Positions 50,757 through 59,555 of a DNA stretch of 64,000 nucleotides are shown here, one piece after another. The position numbers and the translations under genes are program-made. The stretch lies in the NCBI RefSeq assembly GCF_000620305.1, contig NZ_JHVU01000021.1, positions 124,001-188,000 of the forward strand, written 5' to 3'. The notes beneath the pieces are model-generated. The model was not told where the DNA came from. It did no database searches and worked only from the letters and a program-made list of their open reading frames with translations. Source of the DNA: Desulfitibacter alkalitolerans DSM 16504 (GTDB lineage: Bacteria > Bacillota > DSM-16504 > Desulfitibacterales > Desulfitibacteraceae). Position 1 is the first letter of the stretch. Each line of letters opens with the position of its first letter.

Positions 50757-52343
50757 ATGTCTTTTAGTAAGGGAATTAACGCTAGTGCTGCAACAAAAAC
50801 CAGGTTAAGAACAAAAGATAGCTATTGCCCCTATAGTGGCATGTGTACAAATTGTCTTGACGGCTGTCCTGGCTATTGTGAAATCGGGAAATCCGCTGTG
50901 CGCGGTAAAGAGCTTCTATATCCATCACCCTTTGGCAAGATAACATCTGCGTCTGAAAAGGATTATCCTGTAGACTATTCCCACTTTAATATCATGGGAA
51001 CTGCCATAGGAGCCCATGGGATAGAGGCAGATTCAGATAAGGCAATATTTCCGGCAGTTGATTTGACTACAACTATAGGTAGTACAGACGGCAAAAAATT
51101 GAACCTGGATCTTCCCATAGTAGTGGCAGCAATGGGTTCTACAGATGTGGCTGCCAACAACTGGGACCACCTGGCAGCAGGCTGTGCTATCTCTGGAGTG
51201 GGTATTGCAATTGGCGAAAACGTTTGTGGCATGGATCCTAATCTGGTTCTAGAAAACGGCAGAGTCAAGCACTCGCCTAATTTGGAAAAAAGGGTAAAGG
51301 ATTTTCAGAAATGGAGCACCGATAAGGGCTTTATAGCGGTTCAAGCCAATGTTGAGGATACCAGGCTTGGTGTTCAAGAATATGCCCTGGAAAAATTAGG
51401 TGTGGAAGCAGTTGAAATCAAGTGGGGACAGGGAGCCAAGGATATTGGTGGAGAGGTCAAGCTCAACAGCCTGGAAAGGGCACTGGAATTATATGCCAGG
51501 GGCTATATAGTTCTTCCAAACCCAACTGACCCAACAGTACAAATGGCATTTAAGAACAAGGAATTTGATGAATTTGAAAGGCATTCAAGAATAGGAATGG
51601 TTTCCGAAGAAGGTTTCATGTCCAGGGTAGAAGAACTTAGAAATGCCGGGGCAAAGTATATCTTCTTAAAAACAGGCGCTTACAGACCTGCTGACCTTGC
51701 CAGGGCTGTAAAGTACGCCTCTGAAGCTAAAATTGACCTGTTAACTGTTGACGGTGCAGGTGGGGGAACAGGAATGAGCCCCTGGAGAATGATGAATGAA
51801 TGGGGAATTCCCACAGTTTATATACAGAGCTTGTTAGTTCAGTATTTAGATAAGTTAGCTTCCAAGGGCAGACACATTCCTAATATAGCCATAGCAGGAG
51901 GCTTTACTTTGGAGGATCATCTTTTTAAAGGTCTAGCCCTGGGTGCTCCCTATACTAACATAATTGGCATGGCACGCTCTCCTTTAACTGCTGCCATGGT
52001 TGGAAAAAATATTGGCGAGTCTGTTAAAGCCGGGAAGATACCTGCAGAATATAAAACCAATGGAGAAAAGTCCCTGGAGCAGATTTTTATTGCTGCTACT
52101 GAAGTAAAAAATATGCTCGGTGATGAATTTGATAAATTGCCAGTGGGAGCAATAGGGGTGTACACTTATTACCAGAGACTGGCCCAGGGTTTGAGGCAGT
52201 TTATGTGCGGGGCAAGAAAGTTTAATATCCAATCCCTTGCCAGAACAGACTTGGTGGCACTTACAAAGGAAGCAGCTGAAATTTCAGGAATAGCTTATAT
52301 TATGGATTGTGATCAAAAAGAGGTAGATGATATCTTATCCTGA
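50757..52343 (+). CDS. FMN-binding glutamate synthase-domain protein (GltB2/GlxD-like)
   Basis: 528 residues, ATG after TTGGAGGG. The TIM-barrel glutamate synthase domain is recognised from SRIGMVSEEGFMSRVEELRN, VDGAGGGTGMSPWRMMNEWG and IAIAGGFTLEDHLFKGLALG. A Cys-rich N-terminal segment (YCPYSGMCTNCLDGCPGYCE) may bind an Fe-S cluster. Stand-alone domains of this kind act as amidotransferase-independent glutamate synthase parts, N-methylglutamate synthase subunits or ferredoxin-linked oxidoreductases. With a betaine island in the window the N-methylglutamate option is interesting but unproven. Confidence 0.85.
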   Translation: MSFSKGINASAATKTRLRTKDSYCPYSGMCTNCLDGCPGYCEIGKSAVRGKELLYPSPFGKITSASEKDYPVDYSHFNIMGTAIGAHGIEADSDKAIFPAVDLTTTIGSTDGKKLNLDLPIVVAAMGSTDVAANNWDHLAAGCAISGVGIAIGENVCGMDPNLVLENGRVKHSPNLEKRVKDFQKWSTDKGFIAVQANVEDTRLGVQEYALEKLGVEAVEIKWGQGAKDIGGEVKLNSLERALELYARGYIVLPNPTDPTVQMAFKNKEFDEFERHSRIGMVSEEGFMSRVEELRNAGAKYIFLKTGAYRPADLARAVKYASEAKIDLLTVDGAGGGTGMSPWRMMNEWGIPTVYIQSLLVQYLDKLASKGRHIPNIAIAGGFTLEDHLFKGLALGAPYTNIIGMARSPLTAAMVGKNIGESVKAGKIPAEYKTNGEKSLEQIFIAATEVKNMLGDEFDKLPVGAIGVYTYYQRLAQGLRQFMCGARKFNIQSLARTDLVALTKEAAEISGIAYIMDCDQKEVDDILS

Positions 52344-52378
52344 CAGCTTTGAAAATAATATAAAGAACAAAAAGTGCA

Positions 52379-52403
52379 AATAGCTCGGGAAACCCGGGCT
52401 ATT
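52379..52403 (+). terminator. terminator between GltB-like gene and lgt
   Basis: AATAGCTCGGG/CCCGGGCTATT stem (one T-G pair) around AAA, followed by TTATATT; it overlaps the last codons of the convergent lgt gene. Confidence 0.7.
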
Positions 52404-53154
52404 TTATATTATACCTTGGTGCATTTCTCACTTTAAAATAATAAATCAAAATCCCTGCAGCAATTAATGCCAGGCTGATTACCTGTGCTGTCCTTAGAGG
52501 CCCAATCATCAGGCTGTCGGTACGAAAGGACTCAATTATTACTCTTCCTAAAGAATAAAGTATAAAATAGCTTGTAAACAGTTCTCCCTGCTTTACTCCC
52601 GGCTGATATCTGCGATATATTAAATATGCAAAAACCCCCATGTTCCATATAAACTCATACAAAAAGGTGGGATGTCTATATGCTCCATCAATAAACATTG
52701 CCCAGGGCAGATCAGTAGGATAACCATAGGCTTCCTGGTTAAAATAGTTTCCCCATCTGCCAATAGCCTGACCTAGTATTATACTTGGAGCAACAATATC
52801 AGCCATTTTCCAGAAGTTTAATTTATATTTTCGGACAACAAAATACCCGGCAAGCACACCTCCAATTACACCACCATGTATAGCCAGTCCTCCATGCCAG
52901 ATGGCTATTATCTCTTCCGGATGAAAACGATAGTACTCACCCCAGCGAAAGATAACATAATAAAGCCGAGCACCAATAAAAGCTGCAGGCAAAGCAAATA
53001 TGGAAATTGTAAGTATATGATCAGGGTCAATCCTTTGCCTGATACATTCCTTATATGCCAGCAAAATACCTAATGCAACACCTGTACTTATTAAAATTCC
53101 ATACCACCTAACTGCTATAGGCCCTATTTCAAAAGCTATTGGATCCAAAACCAT
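52399..53154 (-). CDS. lgt: prolipoprotein diacylglyceryl transferase
   Basis: 251 residues, seven membrane segments. The Lgt signature HGGLAIHGGVIGG is followed by GQAIGRWGNYFNQEAYG, containing the essential His and the Arg/Asn residues. It transfers diacylglycerol to the lipobox Cys of prelipoproteins; clients in this window include the ABC binding protein, ApbE and GerAC. A TATGTGTA-CC-TACACATA inverted repeat at 53239-53256 lies upstream. Confidence 0.95.
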   Translation of the reverse strand: MVLDPIAFEIGPIAVRWYGILISTGVALGILLAYKECIRQRIDPDHILTISIFALPAAFIGARLYYVIFRWGEYYRFHPEEIIAIWHGGLAIHGGVIGGVLAGYFVVRKYKLNFWKMADIVAPSIILGQAIGRWGNYFNQEAYGYPTDLPWAMFIDGAYRHPTFLYEFIWNMGVFAYLIYRRYQPGVKQGELFTSYFILYSLGRVIIESFRTDSLMIGPLRTAQVISLALIAAGILIYYFKVRNAPRYNIK

Positions 53155-53238
53155 AACCCCTTTTCCCTACTATTTTTTAGTACAAAATTAGTTTTAAAAT
53201 AGCTGCAAGATTTTCAAACAGCGTAAATAAAAAAACAA

Positions 53239-53256
53239 TATGTGTACCTACACATA
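53239..53256. promoter_or_regulatory. inverted repeat TATGTGTA-CC-TACACATA
   Basis: A perfect 8-2-8 inverted repeat 85 bases before the lgt start codon, in an otherwise featureless AT-rich interval (53155-53440). It is a possible operator. Confidence 0.35.
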
Positions 53257-53440
53257 CTTGAATTCGCCCGTTTTATTAAAAAAACCTCTAAATTAACCTG
53301 GTTAATATTAAAAACTTTTTATTATGACTTCCTTTAAAACAATGAACAAAGCTCTAGGAAAGGTTAAAAAAGAAGATACTGACCCCATGTTTTATAGGGC
53401 CTTTTAACAATAAATAAATCTTAAAATTCTATTTAACTAG

Positions 53441-53587
53441 TTAGTACCCACGCATAACCTTTACTACTAGCTTGTCCAGTTCACAGCTTTTTTTGTAAAC
53501 TTCCTTATCCAAAAGGTTCTGCTTCTTTTCAACTAATGATTTTAATTCTTTCTTTTTGATTTCCAGCTCAACCTTTAAATCTCCCAC
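53441..53587 (-). CDS. Spo0E-family sporulation phosphatase peptide
   Basis: 48 residues from GTG 53587, with AAAGGAGA about nine bases upstream. The sequence (MGDLKVELEIKKKELKSLVE then KKQNLLDKEVYKKSCELDKL VV...) forms a helical hairpin with S-x-E-L-D-K-L, the Spo0E/YnzD signature for dephosphorylating Spo0A-P. It follows fixX by about 125 bases on the same strand. Confidence 0.75.
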   Translation of the reverse strand: MGDLKVELEIKKKELKSLVEKKQNLLDKEVYKKSCELDKLVVKVMRGY

Positions 53588-53713
53588 CGGCTGGACTCTC
53601 CTTTCATCATTTAGTCAAATGAACTTTAACCTGATATTATCTATTCGACATTTAAATCAATAATCCTTTATTTTTCACATAATAATTTCATTTTTTTCAA
53701 ATTCTTTCCCTTT

Positions 53714-53995
53714 TTATCCATATTTATACATTATGCCAAATCCCCCTCTGGGATTTTTCCATTCAATATTGTCGTGGGCACAACCATATCTACAGGTTCC
53801 ACATTCCACACACCCCTCATAGGCAGTTTCTATTATCTTCTCTTTAGGGTTCCAGCTGTAAACCCTTGCTGGACAAATATACGTGCAGGGCTTTCTTTCA
53901 CATTCCAGGCACTTTTCCCTGTTGATGACCCTTAAATGGCTTTCCTTATCCGGCTGGTATCTATTGAGGAAGAGCTTGTCTTCTAGTGACTTCAT
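53714..53995 (-). CDS. fixX: FixX-type ferredoxin
   Basis: 93 residues. ATG 53995 (MKSLEDKLFLNRYQ) is chosen: GGAGGG lies upstream and the ATG overlaps the fixC stop (ATGA). Cysteines occur as CLECERKPCTYICP and CVECGTCRYGC, matching FixX and the ETF-quinone oxidoreductase ferredoxin domain. It accepts electrons from FixC. Confidence 0.92.
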   Translation of the reverse strand: MKSLEDKLFLNRYQPDKESHLRVINREKCLECERKPCTYICPARVYSWNPKEKIIETAYEGCVECGTCRYGCAHDNIEWKNPRGGFGIMYKYG

Positions 53996-55293
53996 CCTAA
54001 AACCCTCCATCCTCTATACATGTCTTTTATAAGCTGAATTTTTGACCTTCTGGACGTAATATCTCTAATGATTTTGTTTTGTTTTTCTTTTTTAGGAATG
54101 CTATCGATTGTTGTGAATTCATGGGCTGCATCATTAACCAATTGAGGATATATGGAGAAAAAATAGTCATGTGTTTCAAAAAAGCCCGAGGCATTTTGAT
54201 ATTTTCGTAAATCCTTTAATATAAAACTTTCCTCAAGTTTTTTTTCGTAGTGGGATAAGGCCCTTTCATCGAACTCCCCTACATTATGAGCATCAATAAT
54301 TGTTTCTGCAGCCATTTTCCCAGACAGCATGGCCATATTGGAGCCCTCCCTGTGGATTCCATTTACAAATCCAGCTGCATCACCAACAACTAGCAGGCCA
54401 CTTCCATACAATTTTGGTATACTATGGTATCCACCCTCTGGTATCATATGGCCCAGATATTCTTTTGTTTCTCCACCTACCAGCAGCGGCTTGACCAATG
54501 GATGATTCTTTAAATGCTCCAGAAGGTCATTAGGGTTTACTTCCCTCCTTACCACCTGGGAAAGCAGGGCACCTACACCTACAGATATTGAATCAGTATT
54601 TGTATAAATAAAGCCTGTTCCCACCATTCCCCTGGTTGATTCACCCACCAGTTCAATAGTTACACCTTGTCCCTGTTCCAGGTTAAACCTGTCTTCTATT
54701 TTTTCTTTAGGCAAGGCAATGACTTCTTTAACTGCCACTGCCAGCTCTGTTGTCTTTAGCCTGTCCTTCTTCAGACCTGCCTTTTGGGTTAGCATGGAAT
54801 TAACGCCTTCAGCCAGGACAACTACATTTCCATAAACATCCCCTTGAGGTCGGCCAGTTCTCACGCCAATTACTTTTTCATTTTTTATTATCAAATCTTC
54901 TACCACTGTTTCTGTTATTAACAAAGCTCCTGCTTCTACAGCCTTATCTGCAAGCCACCTGTCAAATCTAGCCCTTAATACGGTAAATGCATTATAGGGT
55001 TCAGATCCATGCCTGCTGGTTTTGTACCCCAAAGTAACTGCAGAGTCCTTATCTAATATCCATAATCTTTGTTCTATAATATGTCTCTCCAGGGGAGCAG
55101 CTTTATAAAACCCAGGAACTATTTGTTCAGTGGGATGTCTGTATAAAACTCCTCCCATAACATTTTTTGACCCTGGGAAGTCACCCCTTTCTATTAAGAT
55201 GGTATTAAGTCCGGCCCTTGCGGTGAGTAAGGCAGTTGAAATGCCTGCCGGCCCTGCTCCCACCACAATTACATCAAATTTCTCTGTCACCAT
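53992..55293 (-). CDS. fixC: FixC-type ETF:quinone oxidoreductase flavoprotein
   Basis: About 433 residues from ATG 55293 (MVTEKFDVIVVGAGPAGIST) after AGGAGGTG. FAD loop VGAGPAGISTALLTARAGLN, later GDAAGFVNGIHREGSNMAML, and a C-terminal region typical of FixC/EtfQO. It passes electrons from FixAB to menaquinone and, in bifurcating systems, to ferredoxin. It belongs to the fixA-fixB-fixC-fixX operon with four- to ten-base gaps. Confidence 0.92.
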   Translation of the reverse strand: MVTEKFDVIVVGAGPAGISTALLTARAGLNTILIERGDFPGSKNVMGGVLYRHPTEQIVPGFYKAAPLERHIIEQRLWILDKDSAVTLGYKTSRHGSEPYNAFTVLRARFDRWLADKAVEAGALLITETVVEDLIIKNEKVIGVRTGRPQGDVYGNVVVLAEGVNSMLTQKAGLKKDRLKTTELAVAVKEVIALPKEKIEDRFNLEQGQGVTIELVGESTRGMVGTGFIYTNTDSISVGVGALLSQVVRREVNPNDLLEHLKNHPLVKPLLVGGETKEYLGHMIPEGGYHSIPKLYGSGLLVVGDAAGFVNGIHREGSNMAMLSGKMAAETIIDAHNVGEFDERALSHYEKKLEESFILKDLRKYQNASGFFETHDYFFSIYPQLVNDAAHEFTTIDSIPKKEKQNKIIRDITSRRSKIQLIKDMYRGWRVLG

Positions 55294-55302
55294 GAACACC
55301 TC

Positions 55303-56553
55303 CTAACCAAGTTGTTTTTTAAATTCCCTTGTTATTGCAGGCACCACCCTGGCAAAATCCCCCACAATTCCGAAGGTGGCAAACCTAAATATAGGGGCAT
55401 CTGGATCATTATTAATGGCTACAATGACATCTGAGGTTTGCATGCCCACTAGATGCTGGATTGCTCCAGAGATGCCAATGGCAAAATATACCTTCGGCCT
55501 CACTGTAACACCTGTTTGCCCAATCTGGTAGGTGTGCTCCAGCCAACCTGCCTCTACTGCTGCCCTGGAAGCAGCAACAGTACCACCCAGGGTTTCTGCT
55601 AATTCCTCTAGAATTCTTAGGTTTGCCCTGGAGCCAATCCCTCTGCCTGCAGCAACTATTATCTCCGCCTTATCAAGATAGACCGCAGAGCCTTTTTCCT
55701 CTATGACTTCTATGATTCTAGTTAATATCTCTTCTTGTCTTATTTCTATTGTTTCTCTAATTACTTCTCCCCTGCGCTCTTCCTGCCTTTTAGGCATGCA
55801 CATGACCCTTGGCCTTACCGTTGCCATTTGGGGGCGGCGATGCCTACAAACAATTGTAGCCATGATATTACCGCCAAAGGCAGGCCTTGTCTGCAGCAGA
55901 TACCTTGAGCTCTCGTCTATTGTTAACTCTGTACAATCTGCAGTAAGGCCAGTTTGCAGATGAGTTGCTACAGCTCCCGCCAGATCCCTGCCCAATGAGG
56001 TTGCTCCAAACATCATGATCTCTGGCTTGTATTTTTTACACAATTCCACAAGAACCTTTGTATAGGGCTCTGTTACATAGTCCTTGAGCAAGGGGTTTTC
56101 AACCATATAGACCTTATCAGCACCATATGTAAAGGCATCAGCAGCTGCTGCTTCAACCTTATCCCCAATTAAAACACCAGCAACCTCAGTATTTATTTGC
56201 CTGGCAAGCCTTGCTCCTTCACCTAACAGCTCCCAGGAAACTGGAGCTGCTTCTCCATGAAGATGCTCAATGAAAACCCAAATGCCTTCATATTCCTTAA
56301 GCTCCTTTTTTATAGACTTTGCAGCAGCTTCATGTTCTTCTACCTGTTGTACTTCACTCCTGGTCATTTCCCTGGGAGGCTCGTCCAACGCCAAGGCGTC
56401 AGCCGGGCAGATCTCAACACAATCACCACAGTTAGTACATTTATCAGGATCTACTACTGCCACATTCCCTTTAACCTCCAGGGCCTCAAAGGGACATGCC
56501 TGCACACATAATCCACATGCTATACAGTTCTTCTCAATGACCCTTACTGTCAT
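55303..56553 (-). CDS. fixB: FixB/EtfA with N-terminal 2[4Fe-4S] ferredoxin domain
   Basis: About 416 residues from ATG 56553 ([20 protein letters not shown]). Two [4Fe-4S] motifs ([24 protein letters not shown]) occupy the first 60 residues, then the ETF-alpha domain with the C-terminal FAD-binding stretch [20 protein letters not shown] and [13 protein letters not shown]. Ferredoxin-fused EtfA proteins are known from caffeyl-CoA reductase and other anaerobic systems and give an additional electron port. It starts 12 bases after fixA. Confidence 0.92.
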   Translation of the reverse strand: MTVRVIEKNCIACGLCVQACPFEALEVKGNVAVVDPDKCTNCGDCVEICPADALALDEPPREMTRSEVQQVEEHEAAAKSIKKELKEYEGIWVFIEHLHGEAAPVSWELLGEGARLARQINTEVAGVLIGDKVEAAAADAFTYGADKVYMVENPLLKDYVTEPYTKVLVELCKKYKPEIMMFGATSLGRDLAGAVATHLQTGLTADCTELTIDESSRYLLQTRPAFGGNIMATIVCRHRRPQMATVRPRVMCMPKRQEERRGEVIRETIEIRQEEILTRIIEVIEEKGSAVYLDKAEIIVAAGRGIGSRANLRILEELAETLGGTVAASRAAVEAGWLEHTYQIGQTGVTVRPKVYFAIGISGAIQHLVGMQTSDVIVAINNDPDAPIFRFATFGIVGDFARVVPAITREFKKQLG

Positions 56554-56565
56554 TTCAACCACATC

Positions 56566-57384
56566 CTATTTATTAGCTATTATTTTGGTTATTAATAATT
56601 TTTGCACCAGGAGACCTGCTGCTTCATCAGGGCTATCCTGCCCTCCAGGAATAATTTCCCCTTTTCCCCTTTGAGGTGGAGCAAAAATTTTACTTACAGA
56701 GGTAGGGGATCCCTTAAGGCCTATTTGTTGTATATCAAGCTCCAGCTCTTTTTGGGACCAAATGTTAGGTTTATACCTGGCAGATTTAATTAAATTTGGC
56801 AGGCTTGCATATCTAATTTCATTTATATCTTTAACAACTGTTAGCAATACCGGAAGTTTACATGCTGCACGAACCCTTTTGTCCTCTAGCTTCCGATGCA
56901 CTATAATCTCCCTGTTTTCTATATCAACACTTTCTATCTTCATAACATAGGTTAGTTGGGGAATATTAAGACGAACAGCTATTCCCGGTCCCACCTGGGC
57001 CGTATCTCCATCTATAGCCTGTTTGCCGCATAGAATCAAATCTACAGGTTCCCTTTCTGCAAGCCGCTTTATTCCCTTAGCTAGAATATAGCTGGTAGCT
57101 AATGTATCAGATCCAGCAAAGTTTCTGTCACTTAATAAAATTCCTTCATCTGCTCCAATAGCTATGCTGCGCCTCATAACTTCTTCTGCTTGAGGTGGGC
57201 CCATTGAAATCACAGTAACCTTTCCTCCATACTCTTCCTTCAAGGATACGGCAGCCTCCACAGCATGAGCATCATAGGGATTAATTATGGAGGGTACCCC
57301 TTCTCTTATTAAGGTGTTTGTTTCTGGATCAACTCTAACCTCTGTTGTGTCAGGCACCTGCTTTACACAAACTATAACATGCAT
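56566..57384 (-). CDS. fixA: FixA/EtfB electron-transfer flavoprotein beta subunit
   Basis: 272 residues: MHVIVCVKQVPDTTEVRVDP, NPYDAHAVEAAVSLKEEYGG, and the beta signature VEN..VHRKLEDKRVRAACKLPV. In bifurcating ETFs this subunit carries the FAD that splits NADH electrons. It is first in the fixABCX operon; no promoter is obvious in the short upstream gap. Confidence 0.93.
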   Translation of the reverse strand: MHVIVCVKQVPDTTEVRVDPETNTLIREGVPSIINPYDAHAVEAAVSLKEEYGGKVTVISMGPPQAEEVMRRSIAIGADEGILLSDRNFAGSDTLATSYILAKGIKRLAEREPVDLILCGKQAIDGDTAQVGPGIAVRLNIPQLTYVMKIESVDIENREIIVHRKLEDKRVRAACKLPVLLTVVKDINEIRYASLPNLIKSARYKPNIWSQKELELDIQQIGLKGSPTSVSKIFAPPQRGKGEIIPGGQDSPDEAAGLLVQKLLITKIIANK

Positions 57385-57457
57385 AGTTTCACCTCATAAA
57401 AGCTATTCATATCTCTTAGTTTTTTCTATCTTGCGCCTTTTATGTAACAATTGCATA

Positions 57458-57493
57458 ATTAAAGACCTCACATTTTAAAATGAGGTCTTTAAT
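57458..57493 (-). terminator. terminator of the SPOCS/LysM gene
   Basis: ATTAAAGACCTCA and TGAGGTCTTTAAT form a 13-bp perfect stem 20 bases after the stop at 57513, with T-rich sequence on the minus-strand exit side. Confidence 0.75.
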
Positions 57494-57512
57494 CTCTGTT
57501 TCCTTAGTATTT

Positions 57513-59243
57513 TTAACCCAGCGGTTTAAAAACACATATTTTAATTCTCTGGCCAACCTGCAGATTTTTGGGGTCTATTCCCGGATTAAGGGCTAAAATG
57601 GCATCAACTGTGGTATTATATTTCTGGGCCAGCTTAAATAGGGTATCTCCCTTTTGAATATAATAGATTGTAATAGTTGATCCTGGCGGGCATTCTGTAG
57701 GTGCTGGTGTTGGTGTAGGCGTTGGAGTTGGTTCAACAGCCACCACATCTGTTACAACATCCAGCTGAAGGGTCTCAGTTACTTTTACGAACACCTGAAC
57801 AACGGCTGTTTGCTTCCATGGAAATTTTTCAGGGTCAAATTTACTCCATTCAAATAACTTACATACATCCTCAGGATATTTTGGGGGAGCAAATTCAACA
57901 AACTCTACTTCGCCTGTAATATGCAGATTCATACCTGGTCGGGCACCTGGCAAATCAACAAAGGTTGTAAATTTCTCTACTACACCCTGTTCAAAAACCC
58001 CTCCTGTACAGAGATCCACATAGTAAATTTGCTTTTTAACCTCTCCTACCACAATGACCTTGTCATTTATTATCTTGGTTTCAGTAAAGTTAATATTAAC
58101 TGTAGCATCTGTTTCAGCTATTTTCTTGGCTGGTCTCATTAAGGCAACATCATTTTTCACTGTAACCTGTTTGCTGTCCTCGGCAATTACACTTTCTACC
58201 TTCAGTAACTCCTTAAATACATCAACGTCTCCAATTACATCAACTACCACATCAATTTGCAGCTCTTCTGTGACCTTGGCAAATACTGCTAAAACTGCAG
58301 TCTGCCTTCCACTTCTGAAGCCCTCGTGTGCATTGCCATTACGTAAATCGATGTCAACAAATTCAACTTCAACGGTGACTTGAACTGTGTGGCCGGGACG
58401 TGCACCAGGAACATCCACAAAAGCAGTAAAGCTTTCTCTGACAGTCTGTTCAAAAACCTTATTAGTATTTTGCTCCACATAAAATATTTGCTTGTGTAAA
58501 ACTCCTTCAACAATAATCTTGTCAGGAACAATTTTAGTTGTCACATTTTCAATTTTTGTTTGGATGTTTCTAATTTTCTTGACTCGTCTATCAAATTCAA
58601 TATCCCGTACAACTGAAACCTGATTTTCATCTTCTCCAACTACACTTTGAACCTTCAGCAATTCCTTGATTACTTCAAGGTCCAGTTCTGGTGCTACTAC
58701 ATCTACTACTACCTCCATTTGAACTGTTTCTGTAACTTTTACAAACACTTCTAAGATTAATGTCTGTCTCCAGAGATTGCGCGCTGGTTCTGGCTTAGGA
58801 TGGGGATGATGCATGGCCTCACCTTCGGAGTGTGGTTTAGGCTTTGGCTGGATTGGCTTAATTTCATCATACCCTATAAACTCAATTCTTGTTGCCACCT
58901 GAACATGGAAGCCGGGCCTTGTACCTGGTATGTCAACATGGGCAATAAATGGTTCATCAACTGATAGCTCAAAAACTTCTCCCTTTTGATACTTAATTCC
59001 ATCTACTATTCTATTTTCATCAGAAACATAGAAAATTTGCTTGTGGATAATACCTTCCACTATAACCTTATCCTTTATTACATTTATTTCTACGTCTCTC
59101 ACTTCGGCCATTGTGTCCCATATTTTTCTAATTTGAACGGGAAAAGCTATTTCATTTAGTACCTTTACCTGTTGAGTATCTTCCCCGACCACATTTTGAA
59201 CCTTTAGCAGTCTTCTTTGAACATCAATAAGGTCCATTGGCAT
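57513..59243 (-). CDS. spore protein with three SPOCS (DUF3794) repeats and C-terminal LysM
   Basis: 576 residues from ATG 59243 (MPMDLIDVQRRLLKVQNVVG), 11 bases after AAGGAGGT. Three repeats each contain a LLKVQ(S/N)VVGED-type opening and a GVLHKQIFYV, GIIHKQIFYV or GEVKKQIYYV core with (P)GARPG. A PTPTPTPAP linker leads to one LysM (IYYIQKGDTLFKLAQKYNTT). SPOCS-LysM proteins are found in spore coats and bind cortex peptidoglycan. A structured leader lies upstream. Confidence 0.9.
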   Translation of the reverse strand: MPMDLIDVQRRLLKVQNVVGEDTQQVKVLNEIAFPVQIRKIWDTMAEVRDVEINVIKDKVIVEGIIHKQIFYVSDENRIVDGIKYQKGEVFELSVDEPFIAHVDIPGTRPGFHVQVATRIEFIGYDEIKPIQPKPKPHSEGEAMHHPHPKPEPARNLWRQTLILEVFVKVTETVQMEVVVDVVAPELDLEVIKELLKVQSVVGEDENQVSVVRDIEFDRRVKKIRNIQTKIENVTTKIVPDKIIVEGVLHKQIFYVEQNTNKVFEQTVRESFTAFVDVPGARPGHTVQVTVEVEFVDIDLRNGNAHEGFRSGRQTAVLAVFAKVTEELQIDVVVDVIGDVDVFKELLKVESVIAEDSKQVTVKNDVALMRPAKKIAETDATVNINFTETKIINDKVIVVGEVKKQIYYVDLCTGGVFEQGVVEKFTTFVDLPGARPGMNLHITGEVEFVEFAPPKYPEDVCKLFEWSKFDPEKFPWKQTAVVQVFVKVTETLQLDVVTDVVAVEPTPTPTPTPAPTECPPGSTITIYYIQKGDTLFKLAQKYNTTVDAILALNPGIDPKNLQVGQRIKICVFKPLG

Positions 59244-59326
59244 TATTAATTTATACCTCCTTTCCATAAACAGAGTACTTAACATCAACTGTCTACCTTA
59301 TGAATACAGCTGACGGTTACAAACCA

Positions 59327-59394
59327 TTATCCTGGGGCTTTACGGCACCACTTAAATTTCACTTTTAATTCCTGGTGGTGTAGCCATAGGATAA
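59327..59394 (-). ncRNA. structured leader of the SPOCS gene
   Basis: Within 68 bases, three nested perfect helices stack: TTATCCT/AGGATAA, GGCT/AGCC and CACCAC/GTGGTG, with a fourth TTAAA/TTTAA inside the loop. On the minus strand it lies 85 bases before the start codon. The segment GUGGUGCCGUAAAGCC faintly recalls a c-di-GMP-I riboswitch, but the match is partial. A CATATATTATG upstream resembles a sporulation (sigma-K-like) -10. Function is unproven. Confidence 0.45.
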
Positions 59395-59555
59395 ACTCTC
59401 ATCATAATATATGCACTGGCAAAAAAATATTGACTAAATTCCATAAGTTTTTCATTATTTATTTTTATATATTGTATGTCCTTGCCCTAAAATGGTGACA
59501 AGTAAAAAGAAAAAAGCAGCTTAATTAATAAGCCACTTTCTTCCAAAAGTTTTTA

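Noticed and set aside
59290-59310. Third copy of the dispersed repeat (CTGTCTACCTTATGAA)
   Set aside because: Only about 16 bases align loosely with the repeat core; neither the stem nor the terminator is present.
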